Positions 1 to 5,638 are shown, numbered from the stretch's first letter. The stretch: 6,470 nucleotides of DNA from an uncultured Collinsella sp. (GCA_902475445.1 CABRZN010000105.1:1-6470); one strand, 5' to 3'. The notes: generated from the letters alone by a model not told the origin. A program made the numbers and translations.

Positions 1-137
1 GCGGACGAGTATAGCGCGGGGCTTGGCAGGGAAGGCGTTGCTGCGCTCACAAGTTGGCGGCGGTGCGCATTGCGCACGGTGGGTTTGCGGCTCAAGGTCT
101 CGATCGCTGCGTACCGACTTAGCCTCACAAACGACAG

Positions 138-171
138 AAACCCCGGCAGCTCTTCGCAACTGCCGGGGTTT
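138..171. terminator. Perfect 12-bp GC-rich hairpin, possible terminator
   Basis: AAACCCCGGCAG at 138-149 is exactly complementary to CTGCCGGGGTTT at 160-171, with a 10-nt loop. The stem is typical of intrinsic terminators. The T-tract is short: on the plus strand the stem ends in TTT and is followed by CCGCGG, while on the minus strand it is followed by CTGTCGTTTG. It may end transcription from a gene to the left of the window, but the direction is not certain. Confidence 0.55.
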
Positions 172-346
172 CCGCGGAAAAGGGGGACATGATCCTCAAG
201 CGGACGGCAAAGGGGCAAACCGTTTTCGCTCAACTGCTTTATGCCCTTCGACCGCAGACTCAAACAGCGCCTGCCGCGCCCACACAAAGCCGCTACACCT
301 GTGACGGAGCTGTGAAGTGGTATCTATTGCTGGCGCAGGTCATGCC

Positions 347-395
347 AAGGAGTGTCCCAGATTGCCGACAGATAAGGAACGTCCCCAGGTGCCGG
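347..395. repeat. Two degenerate intergenic repeat units (AAGGA..GTCCC)
   Basis: Two imperfect direct copies lie 27 bp apart. The first runs from 347 (AAGGAGTGTCCCAGATTGCC) and the second from 374 (AAGGAACGTCCCCAGGTGCC). Read on the minus strand, the second contains TGGGGACGTTC, the same 11-base core as the direct repeat unit at 2864-2887. This suggests a dispersed repeat family with copies elsewhere in the genome. That is an inference from this window alone. Confidence 0.5.
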
Positions 396-443
396 CCACG
401 GGCGTGACTTTTGTCCCGTTTTGACGCTCCGCTGGCCTAGATG

Positions 444-475
444 TTCGTCACATGAACCCGCAAACGTGGGACAAT
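444..475 (+). promoter_or_regulatory. Probable sigma-70 promoter, extended -10, for the DUF2207 gene
   Basis: The hexamer GACAAT at 470-475 is preceded by TGG at 467-469, giving an extended -10 element (TGn plus hexamer). The -35 is weak: the best candidates are TTCGTC at 444-449 or TCGTCA at 445-450, with a long spacer. A start of transcription near 482 would leave a leader of about 28 nt and would place the upstream ATG at 474 outside the transcript, which supports the start at 510. Confidence 0.45.
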
Positions 476-496
476 GACGCTACTGGTACCACAGAC

Positions 497-502
497 AAAG
501 GA
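497..502 (+). promoter_or_regulatory. Ribosome binding site deciding the DUF2207 start
   Basis: AAAGGA lies 7 nt before the ATG at 510. The alternative in-frame ATG at 474 has no purine-rich site at a suitable distance and overlaps the probable -10 box. The 510 start also gives a cleaner signal peptide. Confidence 0.7.
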
Positions 503-509
503 TGTGCCT

Positions 510-2453
510 ATGAACGCCCCCGTTGCCCAGCCCTGTCGGCAGCGCCGCCTGTTTGCGCGGTTCGCTTCCGTCTGCGCACTCGTCGCGCTTGCGTTGTTGC
601 TGCTGCCTGCCGTCGCGCACGCCGACGGCTACTCCATGAGCCAAACCTATATCGGTGCCACGGTTGAGGCCGATGGCTCGCTGACCGTTGTCGAGGGACG
701 CCAGTTCGATTTCGACGACGACATCAACGGCGTGTATTGGGATATCAATACAGGCTCTAACCAGCAAGGCGGCTCGGTGGTCGTCAATGTGCTGAGCGTC
801 GAGGAAGACGACACTGCGTTTAACAAGGTCGACAGCGCAAATAAAGGCGACGACGGCGTTTACACGGTGGAACAGTCCGACGACGGCGTAAAGATTAAGG
901 TGTTCAGCCCTCACGAGAGCGGCGACAGCGCAATCTACTACGTGAGTTATTCCATGACCGGTGCGGTTATGAACTGGGCCGATACCGCCGAGCTCTACTG
1001 GAAATTCGTCGGCGACGGCTGGTCGGCGGACTCCGATGACGTCGAGATGGAAGTCTACTTTGCAAATGCCGCTGCCGGGACGGCTGCCGTCAAGGGCGAT
1101 AACTTCCGCGCATGGGGCCACGGCCCGCTGACGGGCGACGTGTCGCTCGATGCGGACGAGCCCATGGTCACCTATACCATTCCCTGCGTGCATGAGGGCG
1201 AATTCGCCGAGGCACGCATCGCCTTCCCCAGCGACTGGGCGCCGCAGCTTGCCGTCTCGGGCGAAAAGCGCATGTCGACGATTCTGAGCGAAGAGAAGGA
1301 ATGGGCCGACGAGGCCAACGCTCGCCGTGAGCACGCGCGTGCGGTTGCCGGCGCGATTGCCGTGGTGTGTGTTGTCGTGGCGGTTGCCTATACCGGTGTG
1401 ATCGTGATGCTTAAGCTGCGCAGGCCCAAACCCAAGCCGCTCTTTCAGGACGAGTACTTCCGCGATGTGCCCTCGGCCGACCATCCCGCGGTGCTTGCAG
1501 CTCTCATGAGCTGGAACGACGTGCCCGATCAGGCATATATCGCCACGCTTATGAAGCTCACCGACGACCGCGTGATCAAGCTGGAAGAAGCGACCGAGAC
1601 CAAGAAGAAGGGTCTGCTCCGTCGCGAAAAAGAGGAGCAGACGTATCGCATCACAGTGACCGACGAGGCCTGGAAGGCTGCCAAGAAGGACGGCATCGAT
1701 CGCGATGTGCTCAAGGTCTTCTTCGCCGGCGTTAAGCCCGATAAAGACGGCGTCCGTTCACGCACGTTTAGCGAGCTGGAGGAGTATGCCAGCGAGCGTA
1801 CTGAATCTGTTGGCAACAAGCTCGAGGACTATCAAAGCACGGTTAAGGGCAAGCTGGAGACGCGCGAGCTTATCGCCTCGGACGGCACCATCGCCCTGGT
1901 TGCCGGCTTGGTTCTCGGCATCATCATCGTCTTTGGCATTCTGGGCTCTCTGATCTATACCGACTTTGCGGACGCCAACGTCGGTGCCGCTATGATCTCG
2001 ATCCCCGTCACGATCGTGGGCTTTGTCCTGAGCTGCACCTTCCGCCGCTACACGCCGGAGGGCGCCGAGGTGGCGGCTCGCTGCAAGGCGCTCAAGCATT
2101 GGCTCGAGGACTTTACGCGTCTGAAGGAGGCCGTCCCCAGCGACCTGATCTTGTGGAACAAGTTGCTGGTGATGGGCGTTGCCCTGGGCGTTTCGAAAGA
2201 AGTGCTGCGACAGCTGGCCGAAGCCGTGCCTGCGGACCTGCGCAACAGTGACGATTTCTACGACAACTACCCCTGCTACTGGTGGTATTACCATCACTAC
2301 GGCAACGAGTCCCCGCTCGATTCGTTCAACGATGTGTACCACGAGACCATCCGCGAGCTGGCTTCGAGTTCCGATAGCTCGAGCGGCGGCAGCGGTGGCG
2401 GCTTTTCCGGTGGCGGCGGTGGCGGCGTCGGCGGAGGCGGCGGAACGTTCTAG
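510..2453 (+). CDS. DUF2207 family membrane protein with Gly-rich tail
   Basis: Predicted 647-residue envelope protein. Residues 1-38 form a signal peptide: a basic stretch (RQRRLFAR), a hydrophobic core (LVALALLLLP) and a likely cleavage site AHA|DG. Residues 39 to about 275 are an acidic extracytoplasmic domain, as in the N-terminal half of DUF2207 proteins. A membrane segment at about 278-301 is followed by the basic stop LRRPKPKP. Then come a charged cytoplasmic region (302-458), a two-helix hairpin (461-483 and 491-511) and RRYTPEG, with the family-like cytoplasmic helices to about 575. Residues 584-597 are packed with Tyr, Trp and His. Residues 619-647 are Ser/Gly-rich and end in Phe, a common ending in DUF2207 and TPM-type proteins. 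The biochemical role of the family is not established. It is a single gene with its own promoter and probable terminator. The family call is from recognition of architecture and motifs, not a profile search. Confidence 0.85.
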   Translation: MNAPVAQPCRQRRLFARFASVCALVALALLLLPAVAHADGYSMSQTYIGATVEADGSLTVVEGRQFDFDDDINGVYWDINTGSNQQGGSVVVNVLSVEEDDTAFNKVDSANKGDDGVYTVEQSDDGVKIKVFSPHESGDSAIYYVSYSMTGAVMNWADTAELYWKFVGDGWSADSDDVEMEVYFANAAAGTAAVKGDNFRAWGHGPLTGDVSLDADEPMVTYTIPCVHEGEFAEARIAFPSDWAPQLAVSGEKRMSTILSEEKEWADEANARREHARAVAGAIAVVCVVVAVAYTGVIVMLKLRRPKPKPLFQDEYFRDVPSADHPAVLAALMSWNDVPDQAYIATLMKLTDDRVIKLEEATETKKKGLLRREKEEQTYRITVTDEAWKAAKKDGIDRDVLKVFFAGVKPDKDGVRSRTFSELEEYASERTESVGNKLEDYQSTVKGKLETRELIASDGTIALVAGLVLGIIIVFGILGSLIYTDFADANVGAAMISIPVTIVGFVLSCTFRRYTPEGAEVAARCKALKHWLEDFTRLKEAVPSDLILWNKLLVMGVALGVSKEVLRQLAEAVPADLRNSDDFYDNYPCYWWYYHHYGNESPLDSFNDVYHETIRELASSSDSSSGGSGGGFSGGGGGGVGGGGGTF

Positions 2454-2472
2454 CGAGCGCTTGCTTTGGGGT

Positions 2473-2515
2473 GGATCTTTCTGGGCGGTTGCCAGGGAAG
2501 ATTCATCCCATTTTT
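2473..2515 (+). terminator. Probable weak terminator of the DUF2207 gene
   Basis: An interrupted stem lies 20 bases after the stop codon. GGAT (2473-2476) pairs with ATCC (2505-2508), CTTT (2477-2480) with GAAG (2497-2500, one G-U) and CTGG (2481-2484) with CCAG (2492-2495), with a 7-nt loop. The stem is followed by ATTTTT. The four-base bulge on the 3' side weakens it, and the hairpin at 2630 may act as backup. Confidence 0.45.
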
Positions 2516-2568
2516 GTGCATCGAAACGGGTCAAACTTTCCGCTGCGGACCTTCGCGCAAGGGACAGT

Positions 2569-2598
2569 GGACAAAAAATGCCAAATATGAGTACTGTT
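2569..2598 (+). repeat. Left arm of 30-bp imperfect inverted repeat
   Basis: This arm matches the reverse complement of 2765-2794 at 26 of 30 positions without gaps. The inner 17 bases (2582-2598, CAAATATGAGTACTGTT) are identical, and a run of six A residues is shared in the outer part. No target-site duplication is evident beside it. Confidence 0.8.
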
Positions 2599-2629
2599 GC
2601 TGCGTTGGTCACATATGTTTGCACATAAT

Positions 2630-2675
2630 AATGGGCTCCAAATGAGAGTACTTCTCGTTAGGAGCCCATTTTATT
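2630..2675. terminator. Strong bidirectional intrinsic terminator
   Basis: AATGGGCTCC (2630-2639) pairs perfectly with GGAGCCCATT (2661-2670). After a single A-A mismatch the stem continues as AATGAGA (2641-2647) with TCTCGTT (2653-2659, one G-U), closing a 5-nt loop. TTTATT follows on the plus strand, and the sequence before the stem gives ATTAT on the minus strand. It is well placed to end both the DUF2207 transcript and the convergent acetyltransferase transcript. Confidence 0.85.
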
Positions 2676-2764
2676 GAACATTTGGGGAGTTATGTCAGCT
2701 CGTGCAGCTGGTCGTCATGCCTATAAGCATCAAAAATGCCCCAAATCGCTGCTACTAAAAAGGT

Positions 2765-2794
2765 AACAGTACTCATATTTGATGTTTTTTGACC
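2765..2794 (-). repeat. Right arm of 30-bp imperfect inverted repeat
   Basis: This is the inverted partner of 2569-2598. The four differences are at arm position 3 and positions 11-13 (TGC against CAT). The two arms enclose 166 bp that include the strong terminator. A shorter related stretch in direct orientation to the left arm (CAAAAATGCCCCAAAT, near 2732-2747) lies just inside this arm. Confidence 0.8.
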
Positions 2795-2822
2795 AAGGCT
2801 ATCTACAAACCCCCTAGGCCAC

Positions 2823-2846
2823 TCATTGGGGACAGACTTAAATGAC
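2823..2846 (+). repeat. Direct repeat unit 1 (TCATTGGGGAC..CTTAAATGAC)
   Basis: This 24-bp unit agrees with the unit at 2864-2887 at 21 positions. The only differences are the three central bases (AGA here, GTT there). Its ends are nearly inverted (CATT..AATG), so each unit can fold into a short stem. Confidence 0.8.
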
Positions 2847-2863
2847 TAGTTGTTGGGGATCAG

Positions 2864-2887
2864 TCATTGGGGACGTTCTTAAATGAC
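2864..2887 (+). repeat. Direct repeat unit 2 (TCATTGGGGAC..CTTAAATGAC)
   Basis: This second copy starts 41 bp after the first and ends 18 bp beyond the acetyltransferase stop. Together with the end of unit 1 it forms a perfect 7-bp inverted pair (AATGACT at 2841-2847, AGTCATT at 2862-2868). Its core TGGGGACGTTC recurs on the minus strand at about 379-389. Confidence 0.8.
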
Positions 2888-2905
2888 CAGGTGTGGCTGC
2901 TTGGG

Positions 2906-3547
2906 CTAGGCTGTTAGGTCGAGTTCGTAGAGAAAGCTTTCGCGCGGCATGTCGTGACGACGCTCTTCGCGGTTGGCGCGGTGCGTGGCCGTGCGCTTAA
3001 AGCCGTGCAGCTCGTAGAACTTCCACGAGCAGTTAGAGTCGGTGTACAAGTGCGCCCTTGTCGCCCCGCGCGAGGACAGGTACGAGACCGCGGCATCGAG
3101 CAAAACCGAGCCAACGCCCAGGCCATGGACATCGGGATCGACGGCGAGCAGCGTGACCTCGTTGTCATGCGGCAGTGGGCTTTTCTCGAGCAGGCGGTTG
3201 TTGGTTCGAATGGTGGCGCGCACAAACGAGAGATACTCGGCGCACGACTCGGGTTCTAGCTCACGCATCTGCGATAGCAGCGCGCGTTCGGTATCCATCC
3301 AATGTTCCTTAACGGTGGCGCCGGAGCTCTGTCCCACACGCGCGAGCGAAATGCCACGCGCCTGACCGTCGATTACGGCAACCTGCGAAAACGTCGATGA
3401 CGAAAGGCAATAGGCGAGGTCGCACGCGGCCTCAAGGCGGTTGTACTTATCGTTATCCGAATTGTTATGCCAAAGCTGCTGCAGAATCAGCGCGATGGCG
3501 TCGAAGTCTTCGGTATCAAACGGTCGGTAGAGAACCCGCGAGACCAT
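2906..3547 (-). CDS. GNAT-family N-acetyltransferase
   Basis: Predicted 213-residue cytosolic enzyme that would transfer an acetyl group from acetyl-CoA to an amine; the substrate cannot be read from the sequence. The GNAT core is in the C-terminal half. Residues 131-153 carry the beta4 strand and acetyl-CoA loop, VTLLAVDP followed by HGLGVGSVLLDAA. This fits the Q/R-x-x-G-x-G pattern except that His141 replaces Gln/Arg. Further on, CSWKFYELHGFKRT is the usual motif B with its Tyr and GF turn. The N-terminus (YRPFDTEDFDAI) is a typical first strand and helix. Residues about 75-125 form an extra helical, charged insertion before the core, making the protein longer than the 140-180 residues common in the family. 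The ATG is preceded by AAAGAGG on the minus strand, 4 nt away. The gene is convergent with the DUF2207 gene and divergent from purH. Confidence 0.88.
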   Translation of the reverse strand: MVSRVLYRPFDTEDFDAIALILQQLWHNNSDNDKYNRLEAACDLAYCLSSSTFSQVAVIDGQARGISLARVGQSSGATVKEHWMDTERALLSQMRELEPESCAEYLSFVRATIRTNNRLLEKSPLPHDNEVTLLAVDPDVHGLGVGSVLLDAAVSYLSSRGATRAHLYTDSNCSWKFYELHGFKRTATHRANREERRHDMPRESFLYELDLTA

Positions 3548-3583
3548 GGTGCCTCTTTCTTTTGCGGATGCATATCGAGCACA

Positions 3584-3592
3584 GTTCTACCA
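3584..3592 (-). promoter_or_regulatory. Possible extended -10 for the acetyltransferase gene
   Basis: On the minus strand TGG (3592-3590) precedes TAGAAC (3589-3584), about 36 nt before the start codon. No good -35 is present 16-18 bases upstream, so this rests on the -10 alone. Confidence 0.3.
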
Positions 3593-3687
3593 CGCTATTG
3601 GCATCTAATTATGGTGCCCCTGTGTTCCATGAACTCACCGTGCCCGGTGCCGTGCCCATCCCCTCCGCTCGCAAACTTTTTCTGCAC

Positions 3688-3750
3688 ATGCGCTCGTTGC
3701 GGGGTGCATCGATGCGCTCGATGCGCTACATTGAATCAGTATTTTCAATG
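3688..3750 (+). promoter_or_regulatory. Repeat-bearing control region upstream of purH
   Basis: The divergent region holds three copies of ATGCGCT starting at 3688, 3712 and 3721. The last two belong to a perfect tandem repeat of CGATGCGCT (3710-3727). Immediately after is an inverted repeat CATTGAA (3729-3735) / TTCAATG (3744-3750) with an 8-base centre, the size and form of a repressor or activator site. TTGAAT at 3731-3736 could serve as a -35, but no convincing -10 follows. No purine-riboswitch-like core was recognised in the leader. Confidence 0.35.
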
Positions 3751-3813
3751 CCGCTGCGCGAGCGCTGCAGATCGACGTATCACCGACTCACAGAGCACGG
3801 CGGCGTACCAGAC

Positions 3814-3820
3814 AGGAGGA
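3814..3820 (+). promoter_or_regulatory. Strong ribosome binding site of purH
   Basis: AGGAGGA ends 4 nt before the ATG at 3825 and is the best Shine-Dalgarno match in the window. It fixes the PurH start, and the reading frame agrees with the family's usual N-terminus. Confidence 0.85.
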
Positions 3821-3824
3821 CTGC

Positions 3825-5432
3825 ATGGGATCTGATGTGAAGATCGCACGCGCGTTGATCTCGGTTACCGATAAGACGGGCGTCGTCGATTTCGCACGGA
3901 CGCTGGTTGACGACTTTGGCGTCGAGATCATCTCTACGGGCGGCACGGCTCGTGCCATCGAGGACGCGGGCGTTCCCGTAACCCCCATCGAGGAGTTCAC
4001 GGGCTATCCCGAGATGATGGACGGCCGCGTCAAGACGCTGCACCCCAAGGTCCACGGCGCGCTGCTGGCCCGCCGCGATTCCGAGCAGCACATGCAGGAG
4101 GCCGCTCAGCACGGCATTAAGCTGATTGACCTGGTCGTCGTCAACCTGTACGAGTTCGAGAAGACCGTCGCCAACCCCGAGGTCACCTTTGCGGATGCCA
4201 TCGAGCACATCGACATCGGTGGTCCCTCCATGCTGCGCTCCGCTGCTAAGAACGCCGCGAGCGTTACCGTCATCTCCGACCCGGCCGACTACGATGCCGT
4301 CCTGGCCGAGATGCGCGAGACCGGCGGTTGCACCACGCTTTCCACCCGTCGCCGTCTGCAGGTGAAGGTCTACCAGACTACCGCCGCCTACGACACGGCT
4401 ATCTCCCGTTGGCTTGCCGCCCAGGCAAGCGACGTGGCGGACACCTCTGCCAAGCTCGAGATCTCGCTGGAAAAGGTCGACGACCTGCGCTATGGCGAGA
4501 ACCCGCAGCAGAAGGCCACGGTCTATCGCTTTGCCGAGGGCTGCGAGAACACCGCGAGCTCTCAGTTCCCGCTCGTGGGCTCCGAGCAGATCCAGGGCAA
4601 GCCGCTCAGCTACAACAACTATCTGGACGCCGATGCCGCTTGGAACCTGGTCCGCGAGTTCGACGAGCCGGCCTGCGTGATCCTCAAGCATCAGAACCCC
4701 TGCGGTTCCGCCGTTGCCGAGGACATCACGGCCGCCTACGACCGCGCTTTTGCCTGCGATCCCAAGAGCGCCTTCGGCGGCATCATCGCCTGCAACCGTG
4801 AGGTTCCCTTTGAGCTGGTTGAGCACTTTGCCGATCAGAACAAGCAGTTCGTCGAGGTCATCATCGCCCCGAGCTACACCGATGAGGCACTCGAACGCAT
4901 GGCTAAGCGTCCCAACCTGCGCGTGCTGGCTACCAGCGGCGTGGACCACGGCGCCCAGGTGGAGCTGCGCTCCATCGACGGCGGCATGCTGGTGCAGGAA
5001 GTTGACCACGTGACCGAGGATCCCGCGACCTTTACGTTCCCCACCGACCGCAAGCCCACCGACGCCGAGATGGCCGAGCTTGAGTTTGCCTGGAAGGTTT
5101 GCAAGGGCGTTAAGTCCAACGCCATCCTGGTCTCCAAGGGCAAGGCCGGCATTGGTATGGGCCCCGGTCAGCCCAACCGCGTGGATTCCGCGTTGCTGGC
5201 CTGCGAGCGTGCCGAGGACTTCTGCGAGCGCGAAGGCGTGGAGAAGGGCGGCTTTGCCTGCGCAAGCGACGCGTTCTTCCCGTTCCGCGACAACGTCGAC
5301 GTGCTTGCCGCACACGGCGTGACCTGCATCATCCAGCCCGGTGGCTCCAAGCGCGACGACGAGAGCATCCAGGCCTGCAACGAGCATGGTATTGCGATGG
5401 TCTTCACGGGTGCCAGGCATTTTAGGCACTAG
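3825..5432 (+). CDS. purH: Bifunctional AICAR formyltransferase / IMP cyclohydrolase
   Basis: PurH (535 residues, close to the usual 510-540) catalyses the last two steps of de novo purine synthesis in the cytosol: AICAR plus 10-formyl-THF gives FAICAR, which is then cyclised to IMP. The N-terminal MGS-like cyclohydrolase domain (about 6-150) begins RALISVTDKTG and has STGGTARAI and RVKTLHPKVHG. Residues Lys70, Tyr109, Asp130 (DIGG) and Lys142 (SAAKN) align with the human active-site set Lys66, Tyr104, Asp125 and Lys137. The formyltransferase domain follows, with DLRYGENPQQ, KPLSYNNYLDADAAW, the catalytic Lys288-His289 in KHQNPCG, GPGQ at 446-449, and the characteristic ending HFRH. No frameshift or missing key residue is seen. 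It stands alone here, with no other pur gene in the window, its own strong ribosome binding site and a terminator downstream. The stop codon is the first part of a long hairpin. Confidence 0.98.
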   Translation: MGSDVKIARALISVTDKTGVVDFARTLVDDFGVEIISTGGTARAIEDAGVPVTPIEEFTGYPEMMDGRVKTLHPKVHGALLARRDSEQHMQEAAQHGIKLIDLVVVNLYEFEKTVANPEVTFADAIEHIDIGGPSMLRSAAKNAASVTVISDPADYDAVLAEMRETGGCTTLSTRRRLQVKVYQTTAAYDTAISRWLAAQASDVADTSAKLEISLEKVDDLRYGENPQQKATVYRFAEGCENTASSQFPLVGSEQIQGKPLSYNNYLDADAAWNLVREFDEPACVILKHQNPCGSAVAEDITAAYDRAFACDPKSAFGGIIACNREVPFELVEHFADQNKQFVEVIIAPSYTDEALERMAKRPNLRVLATSGVDHGAQVELRSIDGGMLVQEVDHVTEDPATFTFPTDRKPTDAEMAELEFAWKVCKGVKSNAILVSKGKAGIGMGPGQPNRVDSALLACERAEDFCEREGVEKGGFACASDAFFPFRDNVDVLAAHGVTCIIQPGGSKRDDESIQACNEHGIAMVFTGARHFRH

Positions 5433-5534
5433 GGCTTTCCCAAGCACCCGACCTTGCCCCTCAAACCGTCGCTTGCGTACATTTAGTACGCGGCGCTCCT
5501 CTTTCGGGGCAATCTCGGGCACTTGGAAAACCCT
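5431..5534. repeat. Long imperfect hairpin starting in the purH stop codon
   Basis: The left arm 5431-5460 pairs with 5506-5534 through 24 base pairs with one bulged C and five mismatches. The closing ends are AGGG/CCCT and the inner ends TTGCCCC/GGGGCAA. Inside, GCGTAC (5475-5480) and GTACGC (5486-5491) form a second perfect stem with loop ATTTA. There is no T-tract directly after it, so it does not look like a simple terminator. The size and nested form suggest a mobile intergenic repeat or a structured RNA element. Confidence 0.75.
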
Positions 5535-5562
5535 TAATGGGATGTTGTTCTATCCCATTAAG
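5533..5562. repeat. Perfect 11-bp stem-loop overlapping the long hairpin
   Basis: CTTAATGGGAT (5533-5543) is exactly complementary to ATCCCATTAAG (5552-5562), with an 8-base loop. Its first two bases are also the end of the preceding hairpin's right arm, so the two structures compete for or share their boundary. No T-tract follows. Confidence 0.75.
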
Positions 5563-5602
5563 TTGATCGGTCGCCTGACCATATCGTCAAAATAATCTCT
5601 GC

Positions 5603-5638
5603 AAAAGACGGCTGCTCCGTTTGGAGGGCCGTCTTTTT
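5603..5638. terminator. Intrinsic terminator downstream of purH
   Basis: AAAAGACGGC (5603-5612) pairs with GCCGTCTTTT (5628-5637), leaving a small internal loop. CTCC (5615-5618) then pairs with GGAG (5623-5626) around GTTT. The 3' side ends in five T, and the A-run on the 5' side would give a T-run on the minus strand. This is the most likely end of the purH transcript. Confidence 0.9.

Larger units (their letters stand above)
1..509. other. Non-coding region upstream of the DUF2207 gene
   Basis: I find no convincing gene here. One frame is open from the left edge to a stop at 190-192 and another runs to about 304. Both are rich in Arg, Ser and Gly without recognisable motifs, and both read straight through the strong hairpin at 138-171, so I treat them as chance. 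No tRNA-like T-loop (GGTTCRANNCC) was seen. The region holds that hairpin, two related repeat units at 347-395 and a probable promoter near 444-475. A TATACT hexamer on the minus strand (8-13) could be the -10 box of a gene lying left of the window, but its -35 is poor. Confidence 0.6.
2454..2905. other. Repeat-rich intergenic region between convergent genes
   Basis: There is no credible gene in these 452 bases. The region separates the ends of two convergent genes and is locally more AT-rich than the coding sequence. In order it contains a weak terminator-like hairpin (2473-2515), the left arm of a 30-bp inverted repeat (2569-2598), a strong bidirectional terminator (2630-2675), a small CAGCT/AGCTG stem (2696-2710), the right arm of the inverted repeat (2765-2794) and two direct repeats (2823-2846 and 2864-2887). 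Confidence 0.75.

Noticed and set aside
1..130. Possible tRNA or rRNA end before the hairpin at 138
   Set aside because: No T-loop consensus, acceptor stem pairing or CCA end could be found on either strand.
23..304. 93-codon frame in the left intergenic region
   Set aside because: It reads through a perfect 12-bp hairpin, is rich in Arg, Ser and Gly without motifs, and has no convincing ribosome binding site.
300..326. TGG plus TATCTA as an extended -10 promoter
   Set aside because: The -35 is poor and no gene or structured RNA follows before the better promoter near 470.
474..509. Upstream ATG at 474 as the DUF2207 start
   Set aside because: It overlaps the probable -10 element and lacks a ribosome binding site, while the ATG at 510 has AAAGGA at 7 nt and gives a normal signal peptide.
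480..1484. 334-codon open frame on the minus strand opposite the DUF2207 gene
   Set aside because: It is rich in His, Arg, Gly and Val with no domain-like pattern. The plus-strand frame has a signal peptide, membrane segments and a start with a ribosome binding site.
1758..2624. 288-codon open frame on the minus strand over the DUF2207 C-terminal half
   Set aside because: It is an antisense shadow whose Ala-rich part is the complement of the Gly-rich tail, and its start lies in the intergenic repeat region.
2823..2887. Direct repeats as a CRISPR array
   Set aside because: There are only two 24-bp units with a 17-bp gap, no further units and no cas genes. The form fits short palindromic intergenic repeats better.
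3397..3840. 147-codon plus-strand frame over the acetyltransferase start and purH leader
   Set aside because: It overlaps the acetyltransferase in antisense and the purH start, has no recognisable motif, and its composition is irregular.
3780..5522. 580-codon open frame on the minus strand opposite purH
   Set aside because: It is antisense to a complete, highly conserved PurH, has the Gly/Val/Leu/Ala/Arg/Asp bias produced by high-GC codon structure, and has no motifs or ribosome binding site.
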